A DNA stretch of 64,000 nucleotides from Oscillospiraceae bacterium (GTDB taxonomy: Bacteria; Bacillota_A; Clostridia; Oscillospirales; Ruminococcaceae): NCBI GenBank assembly GCA_017523995.1, contig JAFWUX010000099.1, forward strand, positions 17,383-81,382, in the 5' to 3' direction. A program made the position numbers and the translations under genes. Numbering within the stretch: the first letter of the stretch is position 1; each line of letters begins with the position of its first letter. Below, piece by piece: positions 26,656-33,810 of this stretch. The notes under the pieces were generated by a model, which saw nothing but the letters and a program-made list of their open reading frames with translations, did not search any database and was not told the DNA's origin.

Positions 26656-27897
26656 ATGGTAATCGAAGAAATGATGGCATACGAGGAGCAGATTTTATGG
26701 GAAGGCGGAAAATCCGAGGGCTCAACATTCTGGGAGGCGATCTTCAACCCGCTTCTTCCGTTTGCGGCGATCTGGTGCATTGTTGATTTCAGCATTATCG
26801 GTACAGCCGGCTTAGCCAACATGATTTTTTCCGGAATCGCGCTGTTCTTCCTGATTCACCTGATGCCGGTGTGGCTGTATCTCGGCGGCATTATCTTCGC
26901 CAGAAAAAAAGCCAGAAACACCCGCTATGTTGTGACAACAAGGGGCATCTATATCCAGACCGGCAGCAACGGCAGAGAACAGGTCAAATTCTACGGCTAT
27001 GACGAGATCAAATACGCGCAGACCAAGCAGGGAATGTTTGACCGGCAGTATAATGTCGGCGATGTCTCCTGTGAATTTGTCACGCCGATCGTCAAGTATT
27101 CCGGCCGCAACCGCCGCGTGATACACAATTTCACGCTGGACAATGTCGCCGATTTCCAGACCGTCTCGCAGATCATCAACGAGCAGAAACGGATGCAGCA
27201 GCCGATCGGTCCGCAGATTCCGACGCTGTCGCAGTCCAGCCCGCTGACAGCGCGCGCAATCCCGCCGGCACTGCAGATGCCGCAGCCTGCGCCCGCAGTT
27301 CCGCAGCCGCTTCCGGCGCAGCAGATTCCGCAGCAGCCCGAGGTCGCGGATCCGCAGCAGGCATTTTTCGGGCAGCCCGAAAATCAGATGTTCACCACCG
27401 AGCAGCGCGGCGATTTCCTCGATCAGACTGCCGCTGCGGATGATGCATTCTTCCGGAACACACCGGATGAATCCTTCTCCGAGCTGCAGCAGGAGCTGTT
27501 CGGCTCCGAGGAAGTTCGCACGCAGGCATTCCCTGATCCGTCGGTCAATCCGCTGCCGGTTCTGCCGGGCTCCGCACCGCAGGTGACCGCGCAGCAGGGA
27601 TATCAGAATGCCTACCGCACCGATCCCTACGCAAGACCGCAGACTGCACCCACCTACGCCGCACCGCAGCCGTCCGCAATCCCCTACGGCGCCCCGAATC
27701 CTTATGTCGCACAGCCGCAGGGTGCAAATCCTTATGCAGCGGCACCGGAGCCGGGCAATGTCTGGGGCATACAGCAGGAGCCGGAGATGGAATCGCTCAT
27801 CACCGAGCCGCGTTTTGAAGATCCGACGCTCCGTGCGCTGGAGGAACTGAAACCGCTGGAGCAGCAGGATGACAATCTGCAGCAGAGCGGCATGTGA
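26656..27897 (+). CDS. Paralogue 5 of the PH-like/tail family, long Pro/Gln-rich form
   Basis: 413 residues. EEQILWEGG, two TM segments (about 28-78), TRYVVTTRGIYIQ and a PH-like domain closing with VADFQTVSQIINEQ. The linker is Pro/Gln-rich. Tail boxes: DPQQAFFGQ, RGDFLDQTA, LQQELFGSE and PDPSVNPLPVLP. A further 95-residue Pro/Ala/Tyr-rich insert separates this from the terminal box DDNLQQSGM. Shine-Dalgarno AAAAGGAG. The insert marks it as the most elaborate member. Confidence 0.85.
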   Translation: MVIEEMMAYEEQILWEGGKSEGSTFWEAIFNPLLPFAAIWCIVDFSIIGTAGLANMIFSGIALFFLIHLMPVWLYLGGIIFARKKARNTRYVVTTRGIYIQTGSNGREQVKFYGYDEIKYAQTKQGMFDRQYNVGDVSCEFVTPIVKYSGRNRRVIHNFTLDNVADFQTVSQIINEQKRMQQPIGPQIPTLSQSSPLTARAIPPALQMPQPAPAVPQPLPAQQIPQQPEVADPQQAFFGQPENQMFTTEQRGDFLDQTAAADDAFFRNTPDESFSELQQELFGSEEVRTQAFPDPSVNPLPVLPGSAPQVTAQQGYQNAYRTDPYARPQTAPTYAAPQPSAIPYGAPNPYVAQPQGANPYAAAPEPGNVWGIQQEPEMESLITEPRFEDPTLRALEELKPLEQQDDNLQQSGM

Positions 27898-27915
27898 CGG
27901 ACACAGAATATTACC

Positions 27916-28800
27916 ATGCGAATAGAAGATTTATGCAAGGAAAAGATACTCTGGGAGGGAAAACCGGTTCCGGATGCTGCCCGCAAACGCAAAAAGAACA
28001 GCGGATGCGCCTCTGTATCGCTGATCTTCGGCATCATCGGAGCCCTGACGCTGTTCAGTCATGTTTCGCTTTCCTTATCGGTACTGCTGATTCTGCCGCT
28101 TGTGACATATCTGCTCAGGCTGCATAATGCCTTTGTCAATGCCAGACGAACAGAATACTGTGTAACCGAAAAGGGCGTCTATATCCAGCACAAAGGTCCG
28201 GACAGTTATTACACGGCGTTTAAGGCATACAAGGAAATGCGTGTGATTAAGGCCGAGGAGGGCGTGAACGGCACAGGGCATGTGATCTGTGAATACAACG
28301 AGTCGAACCGTGCGACACCCAATGCGATTCGTCTGGAGGATCTGCCGGATTACCGCAGTGTTTTCCGGATGATACAGGAACAGCGCGATGCAGCGGAGCT
28401 TTATATGCGTCCGTACAGTGAATTTGCAGCGCAGCCTGCCGTGCTGAGCCATCCGGATGACGATAAAATCGTAGCGGAGAAATCCTATGTGGAACGCAAA
28501 GACAACCTGCCGTCTGCCGAGGATATGTTTTTCGGCGACAGCACACATTCCTTCATGCGGGAACGGGATCGCGGCGCATTTCTCGACCCGACGGTTCCGG
28601 CAAGCTCCGATTTTCTCGATGCGATGCCGACAGAGAGCGTATCCGATCTGCAGAAAGAACTGTTTGGAGGCGAAGCACTCCGCGAGGAGGTCTTCCCCGA
28701 TCCGTCGGTCAATCCGCTGCCGCAGCTGCAGGAGCTGCAGGACAAGAACAAGGACGATGACAATGCCGGTTCCGGTCTCTTTCAGCAGAGCGGATTCTGA
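27916..28800 (+). CDS. Paralogue 6 of the PH-like/tail family
   Basis: 294 residues. KEKILWEGK, a basic patch, two hydrophobic segments (about 34-72), RTEYCVTEKGVYIQ and LPDYRSVFRMIQEQ bounding the PH-like domain. Tail boxes: AEDMFFGD, RGAFLDPTV, LQKELFGGE, PDPSVNPLPQL and a terminal DDDNAGSGLFQQSGF. It starts 18 bp after paralogue 5 without a good Shine-Dalgarno, so its translation may depend on that of the preceding gene. Last gene of the cluster; a repeat-filled gap follows. Confidence 0.83.
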   Translation: MRIEDLCKEKILWEGKPVPDAARKRKKNSGCASVSLIFGIIGALTLFSHVSLSLSVLLILPLVTYLLRLHNAFVNARRTEYCVTEKGVYIQHKGPDSYYTAFKAYKEMRVIKAEEGVNGTGHVICEYNESNRATPNAIRLEDLPDYRSVFRMIQEQRDAAELYMRPYSEFAAQPAVLSHPDDDKIVAEKSYVERKDNLPSAEDMFFGDSTHSFMRERDRGAFLDPTVPASSDFLDAMPTESVSDLQKELFGGEALREEVFPDPSVNPLPQLQELQDKNKDDDNAGSGLFQQSGF

Positions 28801-28869
28801 GTCCTGAGGAGCGGATGAAGCAGGGAGTATACAAATAATTGATGTACCAATTAAATCTTGAAGAATAGA

Positions 28870-28960
28870 TGCGCCGGATTTTTGTCGTGAGACAAGGCAG
28901 AAAGCCGCCGCCTTGCTGACGCAAGGCAAGGATTTCTAACGCAGTATCACGGCAAAAAGA
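28870..28960. repeat. Imperfect palindrome after the paralogue cluster
   Basis: Outer arms TTTTTGTCGTGA and TCACGGCAAAAAG enclose an inner hairpin (CAAGGCAGAAAGC... with GCAAGGCAAGG...). Together about 90 bp with no coding potential. Could be a terminator-like or mobile palindromic unit. The rest of 28801-28999 shows nothing else I can name. Confidence 0.5.
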
Positions 28961-28998
28961 CAAGCAGATATCTTCAAGAGATAGTTGGGACATCAATA

Positions 28999-29164
28999 TA
29001 AAGAGGAATCCGCTTCGCGGATGCTATTATAGAATGGGAGCCTCTATCGCAGGCTCCCAAACCCGCGGGCTCTTAATACGCAAAGAGAGTTTCGCGCATT
29101 GCGATGCGCGACGAGGGCGCTGCCCTCGACCCGCAAACTTTTGAAAAATTTTGATCAAAACTTT
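28999..29164. repeat. Array of short palindromes (second dispersed copy type)
   Basis: Successive stems ATCCGC/GCGGAT, GGGAGCCT/AGGCTCCC with the loop CTATCGC, GCGCAT/ATGCGC, CGAGGGC/GCCCTCG, ending in 29126-29164, which matches 5095-5134 on the opposite strand with about one difference. The GGGAGCC stem shares its loop with the GGGCGCC stem at 5250 but not its arms, suggesting compensatory or modular change. Confidence 0.65.
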
Positions 29165-29231
29165 TATATTGACATCGCCGGATGCGAAATGATACCCCCC
29201 AGAATTTCCACTCCCTGAACGCTGCGCCCGC

Positions 29232-29260
29232 TTGACAAACCGTCAGCAATGTGCTATAAT
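29232..29260 (+). promoter_or_regulatory. Promoter of the cobalamin-riboswitch operon
   Basis: TTGACA (29232-29237), 17-bp spacer, GTGC-TATAAT (29255-29260): near-consensus with an extended -10. The riboswitch begins directly downstream. Confidence 0.87.
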
Positions 29261-29269
29261 ACGGATATA

Positions 29270-29517
29270 ATTTTATAGGTATGCAGTTCCGCAGATCTGC
29301 GGATCAGAGGGAAGCGCGGTGAAATTCCGCCGCAACCGCCATTGCCGTCAAAGCCGGATTACTCACTGCATTCATACAGCGGTCAGAGCCGCTCAGGCTC
29401 ACATTTTTGGGTATGAAAAATGACGCCGTCACAAGCCCCGTCCGGTCTCCGGATGCAGAGGGCTCCGTGATGCTGCGCACTTTCCGCCTCAGTGTGAGCC
29501 GGAATCTGCGCTTTTTT
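29270..29517 (+). promoter_or_regulatory. Cobalamin (AdoCbl-type) riboswitch with terminator expression platform
   Basis: The core shows the family signature: GAGGGAAGCGCGGTGAAATT followed by CCGCCGCAACCGCCATTG and then GTCAAAGCCGGATTAC, matching the GGGAA / GGTGNAAATCC / CCGCCACTG / AGCCGGA elements of B12 riboswitches. It ends in an intrinsic terminator (29475-29517). GGCTCACA (29396-29403) can pair with TGTGAGCC (29493-29500) inside the terminator, a credible antiterminator. Expected logic: bound cobalamin stops transcription of the downstream genes. Confidence 0.87.
29475..29517 (+). terminator. Riboswitch terminator hairpin
   Basis: GCGCACTTTCCG...CGGAATCTGCGC stem with an inner CTCA/TGAG, then six T (29512-29517). 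Confidence 0.8.
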
Positions 29518-29535
29518 CATGTCTGACGGAACGGA

Positions 29536-29859
29536 GTGAACGCCTTGGCGAAAAACGGAGCATCCGATGCAATCGCGCTGCTGCAAAGCATGCAGGCGGA
29601 GCTGCACAGCCGCGGTCTGAATCGTCTGCCGAAGCGCAGCGATTTCACCGAAGCGGAGATCGTGCAGATCAAGGCACATCTCGGAGCGTTTCCGCGTGCG
29701 CTGGAAGCCGCCGGTCTCAAGCCGTGCGACCCCGCCGCCGCAGAACGGAAACAGGCAAAGCGACTCGCGCAGAAGCGCAGACGCACCGCTGCAAAAATCC
29801 GGCAGCAGGAGAAGGACACTCCTGCCCCGCCGCAGCCAGAAGAAGGAGAACCATCATGA
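29536..29859 (+). CDS. Small protein with a homing-endonuclease-associated-repeat-like helix module
   Basis: 107 residues from GTG 29536; TTG 29545 (104 residues) is more likely because GGAG (29533-29536) is 8 nt before it. The segment NRLPKRSDFTEAEI through AHLGAFPRALEAAGLKP resembles the HNH_repeat (homing-endonuclease-associated) helical DNA-binding module: LP, then a hydrophobic helix, then G-x-F/W-x-x-AL-x-AGL. A highly basic helix follows, then a Pro/Glu tail. It is the first gene under the cobalamin riboswitch and overlaps the next gene by 4 bp (ATGA). Perhaps a local DNA-binding regulator; unproven. Confidence 0.65.
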   Translation: MNALAKNGASDAIALLQSMQAELHSRGLNRLPKRSDFTEAEIVQIKAHLGAFPRALEAAGLKPCDPAAAERKQAKRLAQKRRRTAAKIRQQEKDTPAPPQPEEGEPS

Positions 29860-30800
29860 AAAAGAAAATCACAGGCATTCTGCTTTCGGCATCCGTACTG
29901 TTCGCAGTCGGCGCGCCGTTCATCACAGCATCCGCCGCGGATGATATCACAGTCAATGTGACGATCACCAAAGCGGGCGAGACCAAAGTCTCTGCACAGC
30001 CCGTTCATGTCGCGGATAAAGACGGCGACGGCAAGTACACGATCGACGAGGCGCTTTTTGCAGCGCACGAGACCTATTACGAGGGCGGTGCAGCTGCAGG
30101 CTATGAATCCGCCATGAGTAGTGAATACGGTCTGAGCCTGAAAAAGCTCTGGGGCGACACCAGCGGCGCATTCGGCTACTATGCAGATGATAAGTTCGCC
30201 ATGGGACTTTCGGATGAAGTCACAGACGGCGGCTGCCTGACAGCATTTGTCTTCAAAGATACCGCAACATACGGCGACAAATACTGCTACTTCGACAAGA
30301 AGGAGATCACCGGTGCAAAGCAGGGCGATACCGTCAAGCTCAAGCTGAATGTGATCCACTTTGATGCAAACTTCGCACCGCAGGTCGATCCGGCAGCGAA
30401 TGCAACGATCACGGTTGACGGCGAAAAGACCGCATACAAGACCGATGCAAACGGCGAGGTCGATTTCAAATTTGAGCGCTCCGGCAATCTGATTCTCGGC
30501 GCAGTCTCGGATACAGAGATTCTTGTCCCGACCGTTCTGCGTGCATCAGTCGCAGCAGCGGAGACCACCGCAGTCGAAGCGACCACAACCGCCGCGCCCG
30601 CAACGACCACGCAGGCAGCCGCAGCCGTCACCACAACGTCTGCAAAGGCGGCAGCAACGGTTACAACAACGGCAAAGGGCTCCGGCAGCAGCTCGACCTC
30701 TGCCGCAAAAACCGGCGACACCACTGCGATTCCGGCACTCGCGCTGACCGCAGCACTCGCCTGCGGAGCAGCCTATGCACTCCGCCGCCGCAATGACTGA
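29856..30800 (+). CDS. Secreted DUF4430/transcobalamin-C-like surface protein with KTGD anchor
   Basis: 314 residues from ATG 29856 (GAAGGAGAA upstream; ATGA overlap with the preceding stop). Signal peptide about 1-28. Residues about 30-135 carry DADKDGDGKYTIDEAL-type calcium-loop-like sequence and a GYY...GGCLTAFVF segment like DUF4430 domains, relatives of the C-terminal domain of transcobalamin. A beta-rich region (140-235) follows, then an Ala/Thr linker, KTGD, a hydrophobic segment and RRRND. Inference: a wall- or membrane-anchored corrinoid-binding protein, because it lies under a cobalamin riboswitch. Confidence 0.78.
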   Translation: MKKKITGILLSASVLFAVGAPFITASAADDITVNVTITKAGETKVSAQPVHVADKDGDGKYTIDEALFAAHETYYEGGAAAGYESAMSSEYGLSLKKLWGDTSGAFGYYADDKFAMGLSDEVTDGGCLTAFVFKDTATYGDKYCYFDKKEITGAKQGDTVKLKLNVIHFDANFAPQVDPAANATITVDGEKTAYKTDANGEVDFKFERSGNLILGAVSDTEILVPTVLRASVAAAETTAVEATTTAAPATTTQAAAAVTTTSAKAAATVTTTAKGSGSSSTSAAKTGDTTAIPALALTAALACGAAYALRRRND

Positions 30801-32586
30801 TCCCAAACGCATCTGTGCAGCCGGATGTGCCGCTCTCGTCCTGATCCTGAGCGGCATCCGGCTGCTTTTTCCGCTTCGCGCATCCGCATATGATGACAGC
30901 GTGCCTGCATATGCGGACGAGATTGTGCAGGCGGTCAGCGGCGGCGATGTGCAGGGCTGGCTCGGTGACACGCTGCCCGCGCAGATCGGTCTGAGTGCGC
31001 CGGACTGGTACGCGATGCTGCTCTCGGCACGCGGCGGATATGATCTTTCCGCATACAGCGCCGCGCTGCAGCAGCATCTTTCATCTGAGGACGTCTCCCC
31101 CGCCACCACAAGAGAGCGCATGGCGCTTGCACTCGCGGCATGTGAGCCGGAGCCGCCCGCGGTCTGTGCGGAGATGCTCGATCAGAGCGTCGGCGAAATG
31201 GGCATCATGAGCTGGATTTTCGCGCTGCACCTGATGAACAACGGCGTGCCCTGTTCGCGGTATTCGGCAGCGGATACCGTCTCAAAGCTGGTGCAGCAGC
31301 AGGCAACGGACGGCGGCTGGTCGCTGACGGGAGAATGCGGCGACATCGACGTCACCGCGATGACGCTGCAGGCGCTCGCGCCCTATCAGGACAGCATCCC
31401 CGATGCAGTCGGGCGCGGCGTGGAGTTCCTCGCAGAGCGCCAACTGCCGGACGGCGCCTATCAGAGCTTCGGGACAGAGAATCCCGAGAGCACGGCGCAG
31501 GTCTGGACAGCGCTTTCCATGCTCGGAATCGACGCACTCGCAGACGGCAGATTCATCAAGGACGGCAGCCTGCTCGACGGCATCCTGCAGTTCCGGCTCG
31601 AGGACGGCAGATATGCGCACACGATCGGCGGCGCGGTCAGCGATATGGCGACCGTGCAGGTCTATGAGGCACTGACCGCCGCGGAGCTGCAGCAGCGCGG
31701 ACAGAATCTGCTGCTGTTTCACGGGGATGTGCCGCAGGAGCTCCCCCCGCCCGCGCCCGCAGAGACAACCGCTGCACCGCAGAAAACGGAGCCGCCGACA
31801 GCATCCGGCACCGTAACCGATCCTGCGCAGACCGCGTCAGACAGCACCGCACCGAGCGCCGCATCCGGTACACAGAAAACAACCGGCACCGCCGCTGTGA
31901 CACGAACAGCGCCGACTGCGTCTGTCTCCACAGTATCCACAATCACGGAAACAGACGCATCTGTGGAAGAAATCATCCACACAACTGCACCGCCGGAGGA
32001 TCCGCGCAGCGACACGGAAAAGTATCCCTACCGCATCCCGCTGACCGCAGCATCCGGCGTGATATTCGGCACACTGGCGATCATCTGTTTCGTGCGCAAA
32101 CGGCGCAGCGCCAAAACTTATCTGACGCTCGCAGGCGGATTTGTGCTCGTGACCGCGCTGGTCTGGCTGATCAAAATTGAATCGCCTGCGCAGTTCTATC
32201 AGAATGAAGCGCGGCAGGGCGGCGGCACGGTGACCATGGCAATCCGCTGCGATGTCATCCGCGGCATGCCCGGCAGCGAGCGTTTCCCCGCAGACGGCGA
32301 GATCATGCCGCTGACCGAATTTGCAATCGAAGAAAACGAAAACGCGCTTGATCTGCTCTACGACGCAGTCAAGGCATACGGGCTGCAGATCGAGGTGGAC
32401 GGCGTCTCCGGCGAAACCGTGAATACGGCGTATGTACGCGGAATCGCCTCGCTCTATGAGTTCGATTTCGGCGATCTCTCCGGCTGGACATATACCGTCA
32501 ACGGCGAGCGCCCGTCCGTCGGCTGCGGTGCCTGCACCCTGCATGACGGCGACCGTGTGATGTGGCTGTACACAGTCAATCTCTGA
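30775..32586 (+). CDS. Transcobalamin-like protein: alpha/alpha-barrel plus DUF4430, membrane-anchored
   Basis: 603 residues. N-terminal signal/anchor about 14-38. Residues 45-320 show prenyltransferase/squalene-cyclase-type repeats (TDGGWSL, LPDGAYQSF, EDGRYAHTIGG with flanking helices), i.e. an alpha/alpha barrel. A Thr/Pro/Ser linker (320-415) precedes two TM segments (about 422-440 and 450-471). The C-terminal domain (490-603) is DUF4430-like, ending GWTYTVNGERPSVG and a GDRVMWLYT strand. Barrel plus DUF4430 is the domain order of animal transcobalamin and intrinsic factor. Overlaps the previous gene; GGAG precedes ATG 30775 (alternative ATG 30793). Probable corrinoid capture at the cell surface. 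Confidence 0.8.
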   Translation: MHSAAAMTDPKRICAAGCAALVLILSGIRLLFPLRASAYDDSVPAYADEIVQAVSGGDVQGWLGDTLPAQIGLSAPDWYAMLLSARGGYDLSAYSAALQQHLSSEDVSPATTRERMALALAACEPEPPAVCAEMLDQSVGEMGIMSWIFALHLMNNGVPCSRYSAADTVSKLVQQQATDGGWSLTGECGDIDVTAMTLQALAPYQDSIPDAVGRGVEFLAERQLPDGAYQSFGTENPESTAQVWTALSMLGIDALADGRFIKDGSLLDGILQFRLEDGRYAHTIGGAVSDMATVQVYEALTAAELQQRGQNLLLFHGDVPQELPPPAPAETTAAPQKTEPPTASGTVTDPAQTASDSTAPSAASGTQKTTGTAAVTRTAPTASVSTVSTITETDASVEEIIHTTAPPEDPRSDTEKYPYRIPLTAASGVIFGTLAIICFVRKRRSAKTYLTLAGGFVLVTALVWLIKIESPAQFYQNEARQGGGTVTMAIRCDVIRGMPGSERFPADGEIMPLTEFAIEENENALDLLYDAVKAYGLQIEVDGVSGETVNTAYVRGIASLYEFDFGDLSGWTYTVNGERPSVGCGACTLHDGDRVMWLYTVNL

Positions 32587-32607
32587 GCACGAAAGGAGCA
32601 GAATCAT

Positions 32608-33390
32608 ATGCAGACTTTGCAGGCGGAGGAGCTCCGCGCACTGAAATTCTATGAGGGCGACATCGCCGACGCAGACCGGAACGATCCGTTCTGGGGCGAT
32701 GCACGCGCATATGTCACGCTGAACGCTTTGCTTTATGACGATCTTGCGTCAGAATACACGCGCGTCCGCGAGGGCAAGCAGCTCAATCCCGCAATGCTCC
32801 GCGATCTGCCGCGGCTGCTCGGGCTTTACGGCGCACTGTTCTCCGCGATGCAGAAAGGCGAAAAGACCAAAGCGCGAACCGGATACCGTGTCGAGCGCGC
32901 CTCCGATTTTGCCGTCTGCCTGCAAAGGGGCGAAACCGTCGCATTCACATCGACCGCGCTTGACGGATTTCTGCCCGCATACGGCGATAAACAGGGGCTT
33001 GTCCTGCTGACCTGCCATGTTCCGGCTGAGACCCCGTGCGCAGTCTTCTCGGAGATGCTCGACAGCTATCTGAAATCAAGCGAGAGCGAGATGCTTCTGC
33101 CGCCGTTTCTGCGGTTCCGGGCAGAAGCGCGCCCCCTGACGGACAGCGACCGCCGCATCACCGATCTCAGCGGTGAGCCGCCGCAGGCAGCCTATGATCT
33201 CCGGTTCGAGCCAGAGCAAACGCTCCGGATTTGTGACGATATTGCTGCGCTCCCCGATGTTGCAGAGCCGGCAGCAAGGCTCTATGCACAGATTCAGCAG
33301 GGCACGCCGGAATCCGCGCTGAACTCCGCCGACCGCGTCGCTTATCTGCGGTTCAAGCGGGCACTCGTCCGAGCTCTGCGCGGATCATGA
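32608..33390 (+). CDS. ADP-ribosyltransferase-like protein (R-S-ExE signature)
   Basis: 260 residues, no signal peptide, so cytoplasmic unless exported by other means. It shows the three-part signature of arginine-type ADP-ribosyltransferases in order: R94 in TGYRVER, S115 in AFTSTA and E159-x-E161 in SSESEMLLPP. The N-terminal helices (residues 30-85) fit the usual helical part of the fold. Strong Shine-Dalgarno (AAAGGAG). Last gene under the cobalamin riboswitch. Target unknown; a toxin, a self-regulator or an inactive homologue are all possible. Confidence 0.68.
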   Translation: MQTLQAEELRALKFYEGDIADADRNDPFWGDARAYVTLNALLYDDLASEYTRVREGKQLNPAMLRDLPRLLGLYGALFSAMQKGEKTKARTGYRVERASDFAVCLQRGETVAFTSTALDGFLPAYGDKQGLVLLTCHVPAETPCAVFSEMLDSYLKSSESEMLLPPFLRFRAEARPLTDSDRRITDLSGEPPQAAYDLRFEPEQTLRICDDIAALPDVAEPAARLYAQIQQGTPESALNSADRVAYLRFKRALVRALRGS

Positions 33391-33411
33391 GATTTTTTAT
33401 GTTCAGATATG

Positions 33412-33438
33412 CAGCCGTCCCGATCGGGGCGGCTTTTT
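33412..33438 (+). terminator. Terminator of the cobalamin operon
   Basis: AGCCGTCCC / GGGGCGGCT stem with GATC loop followed by five T. Confidence 0.85.
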
Positions 33439-33550
33439 CATCGTATGATTATCCATTTTCAAATTCCCGCCGCCTGTTTTGCAGGAAACGATGCGGACAC
33501 CGCAATTTCTCATTTCTAATTTCACGCGCGCTCTTGTGTTTTGCAGGAGA
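33439..33550. other. Gene-free spacer with a dispersed-repeat fragment
   Basis: Non-coding. The stretch around 33500-33525 (ACCGCAATTTCTCATT...) matches 47147-47172, part of the same simple-sequence repeat family as 2974-3093. Nothing else recognised. Confidence 0.45.
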
Positions 33551-33758
33551 ATATGCGATAAGCGAGCAGTGCCCGCCTGCATTGATCTAAAGCACTCCGG
33601 CAAGAAGACCGTTTCACAAAAGATTCCTTCTCTCCGGTTGCTTTTTACGTTATAATATGCTATAAGCGGGCAGCGCCCGCCTGCATTGATCTAAAGCACT
33701 CCGGCAAGAAGACCGTTTCACAAAAGATTCCTTCTCTCCGGTTGCTTTTTACGTTAGA
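33551..33758 (+). repeat. 104-bp tandem direct duplication carrying a promoter
   Basis: Copy 1 33551-33654 and copy 2 33655-33758 differ at only a handful of positions; a third copy begins (ATATGCTATAA) at 33759. Each unit ends with TTGCTTTTTACGTT, so each junction creates a promoter. Confidence 0.9.
33638..33666 (+). promoter_or_regulatory. Upstream promoter of the duplicated pair
   Basis: TTGCTT (33638-33643), 17-bp spacer, TATAAG (33661-33666). Confidence 0.6.
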
Positions 33759-33770
33759 ATATGCTATAAT
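33742..33770 (+). promoter_or_regulatory. Proximal promoter of the hprK operon
   Basis: TTGCTT (33742-33747), 17-bp spacer, perfect TATAAT (33765-33770), about 35 bp before the hprK start. Confidence 0.8.
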
Positions 33771-33810
33771 AAAAGAGAACATCCCCATATCATTATAAGG
33801 AGGTTTTCTT

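Noticed and set aside
22764..28800. CRISPR-like or phage interpretation of the repeated segments in the paralogue cluster
   Set aside because: Repeats are long coding duplications with a period of about 0.9 kb, with no short spacers, cas genes or phage genes.
33387..33590. 67-residue frame after the ADP-ribosyltransferase-like gene
   Set aside because: Runs through a terminator and repeat sequence; no family resemblance.
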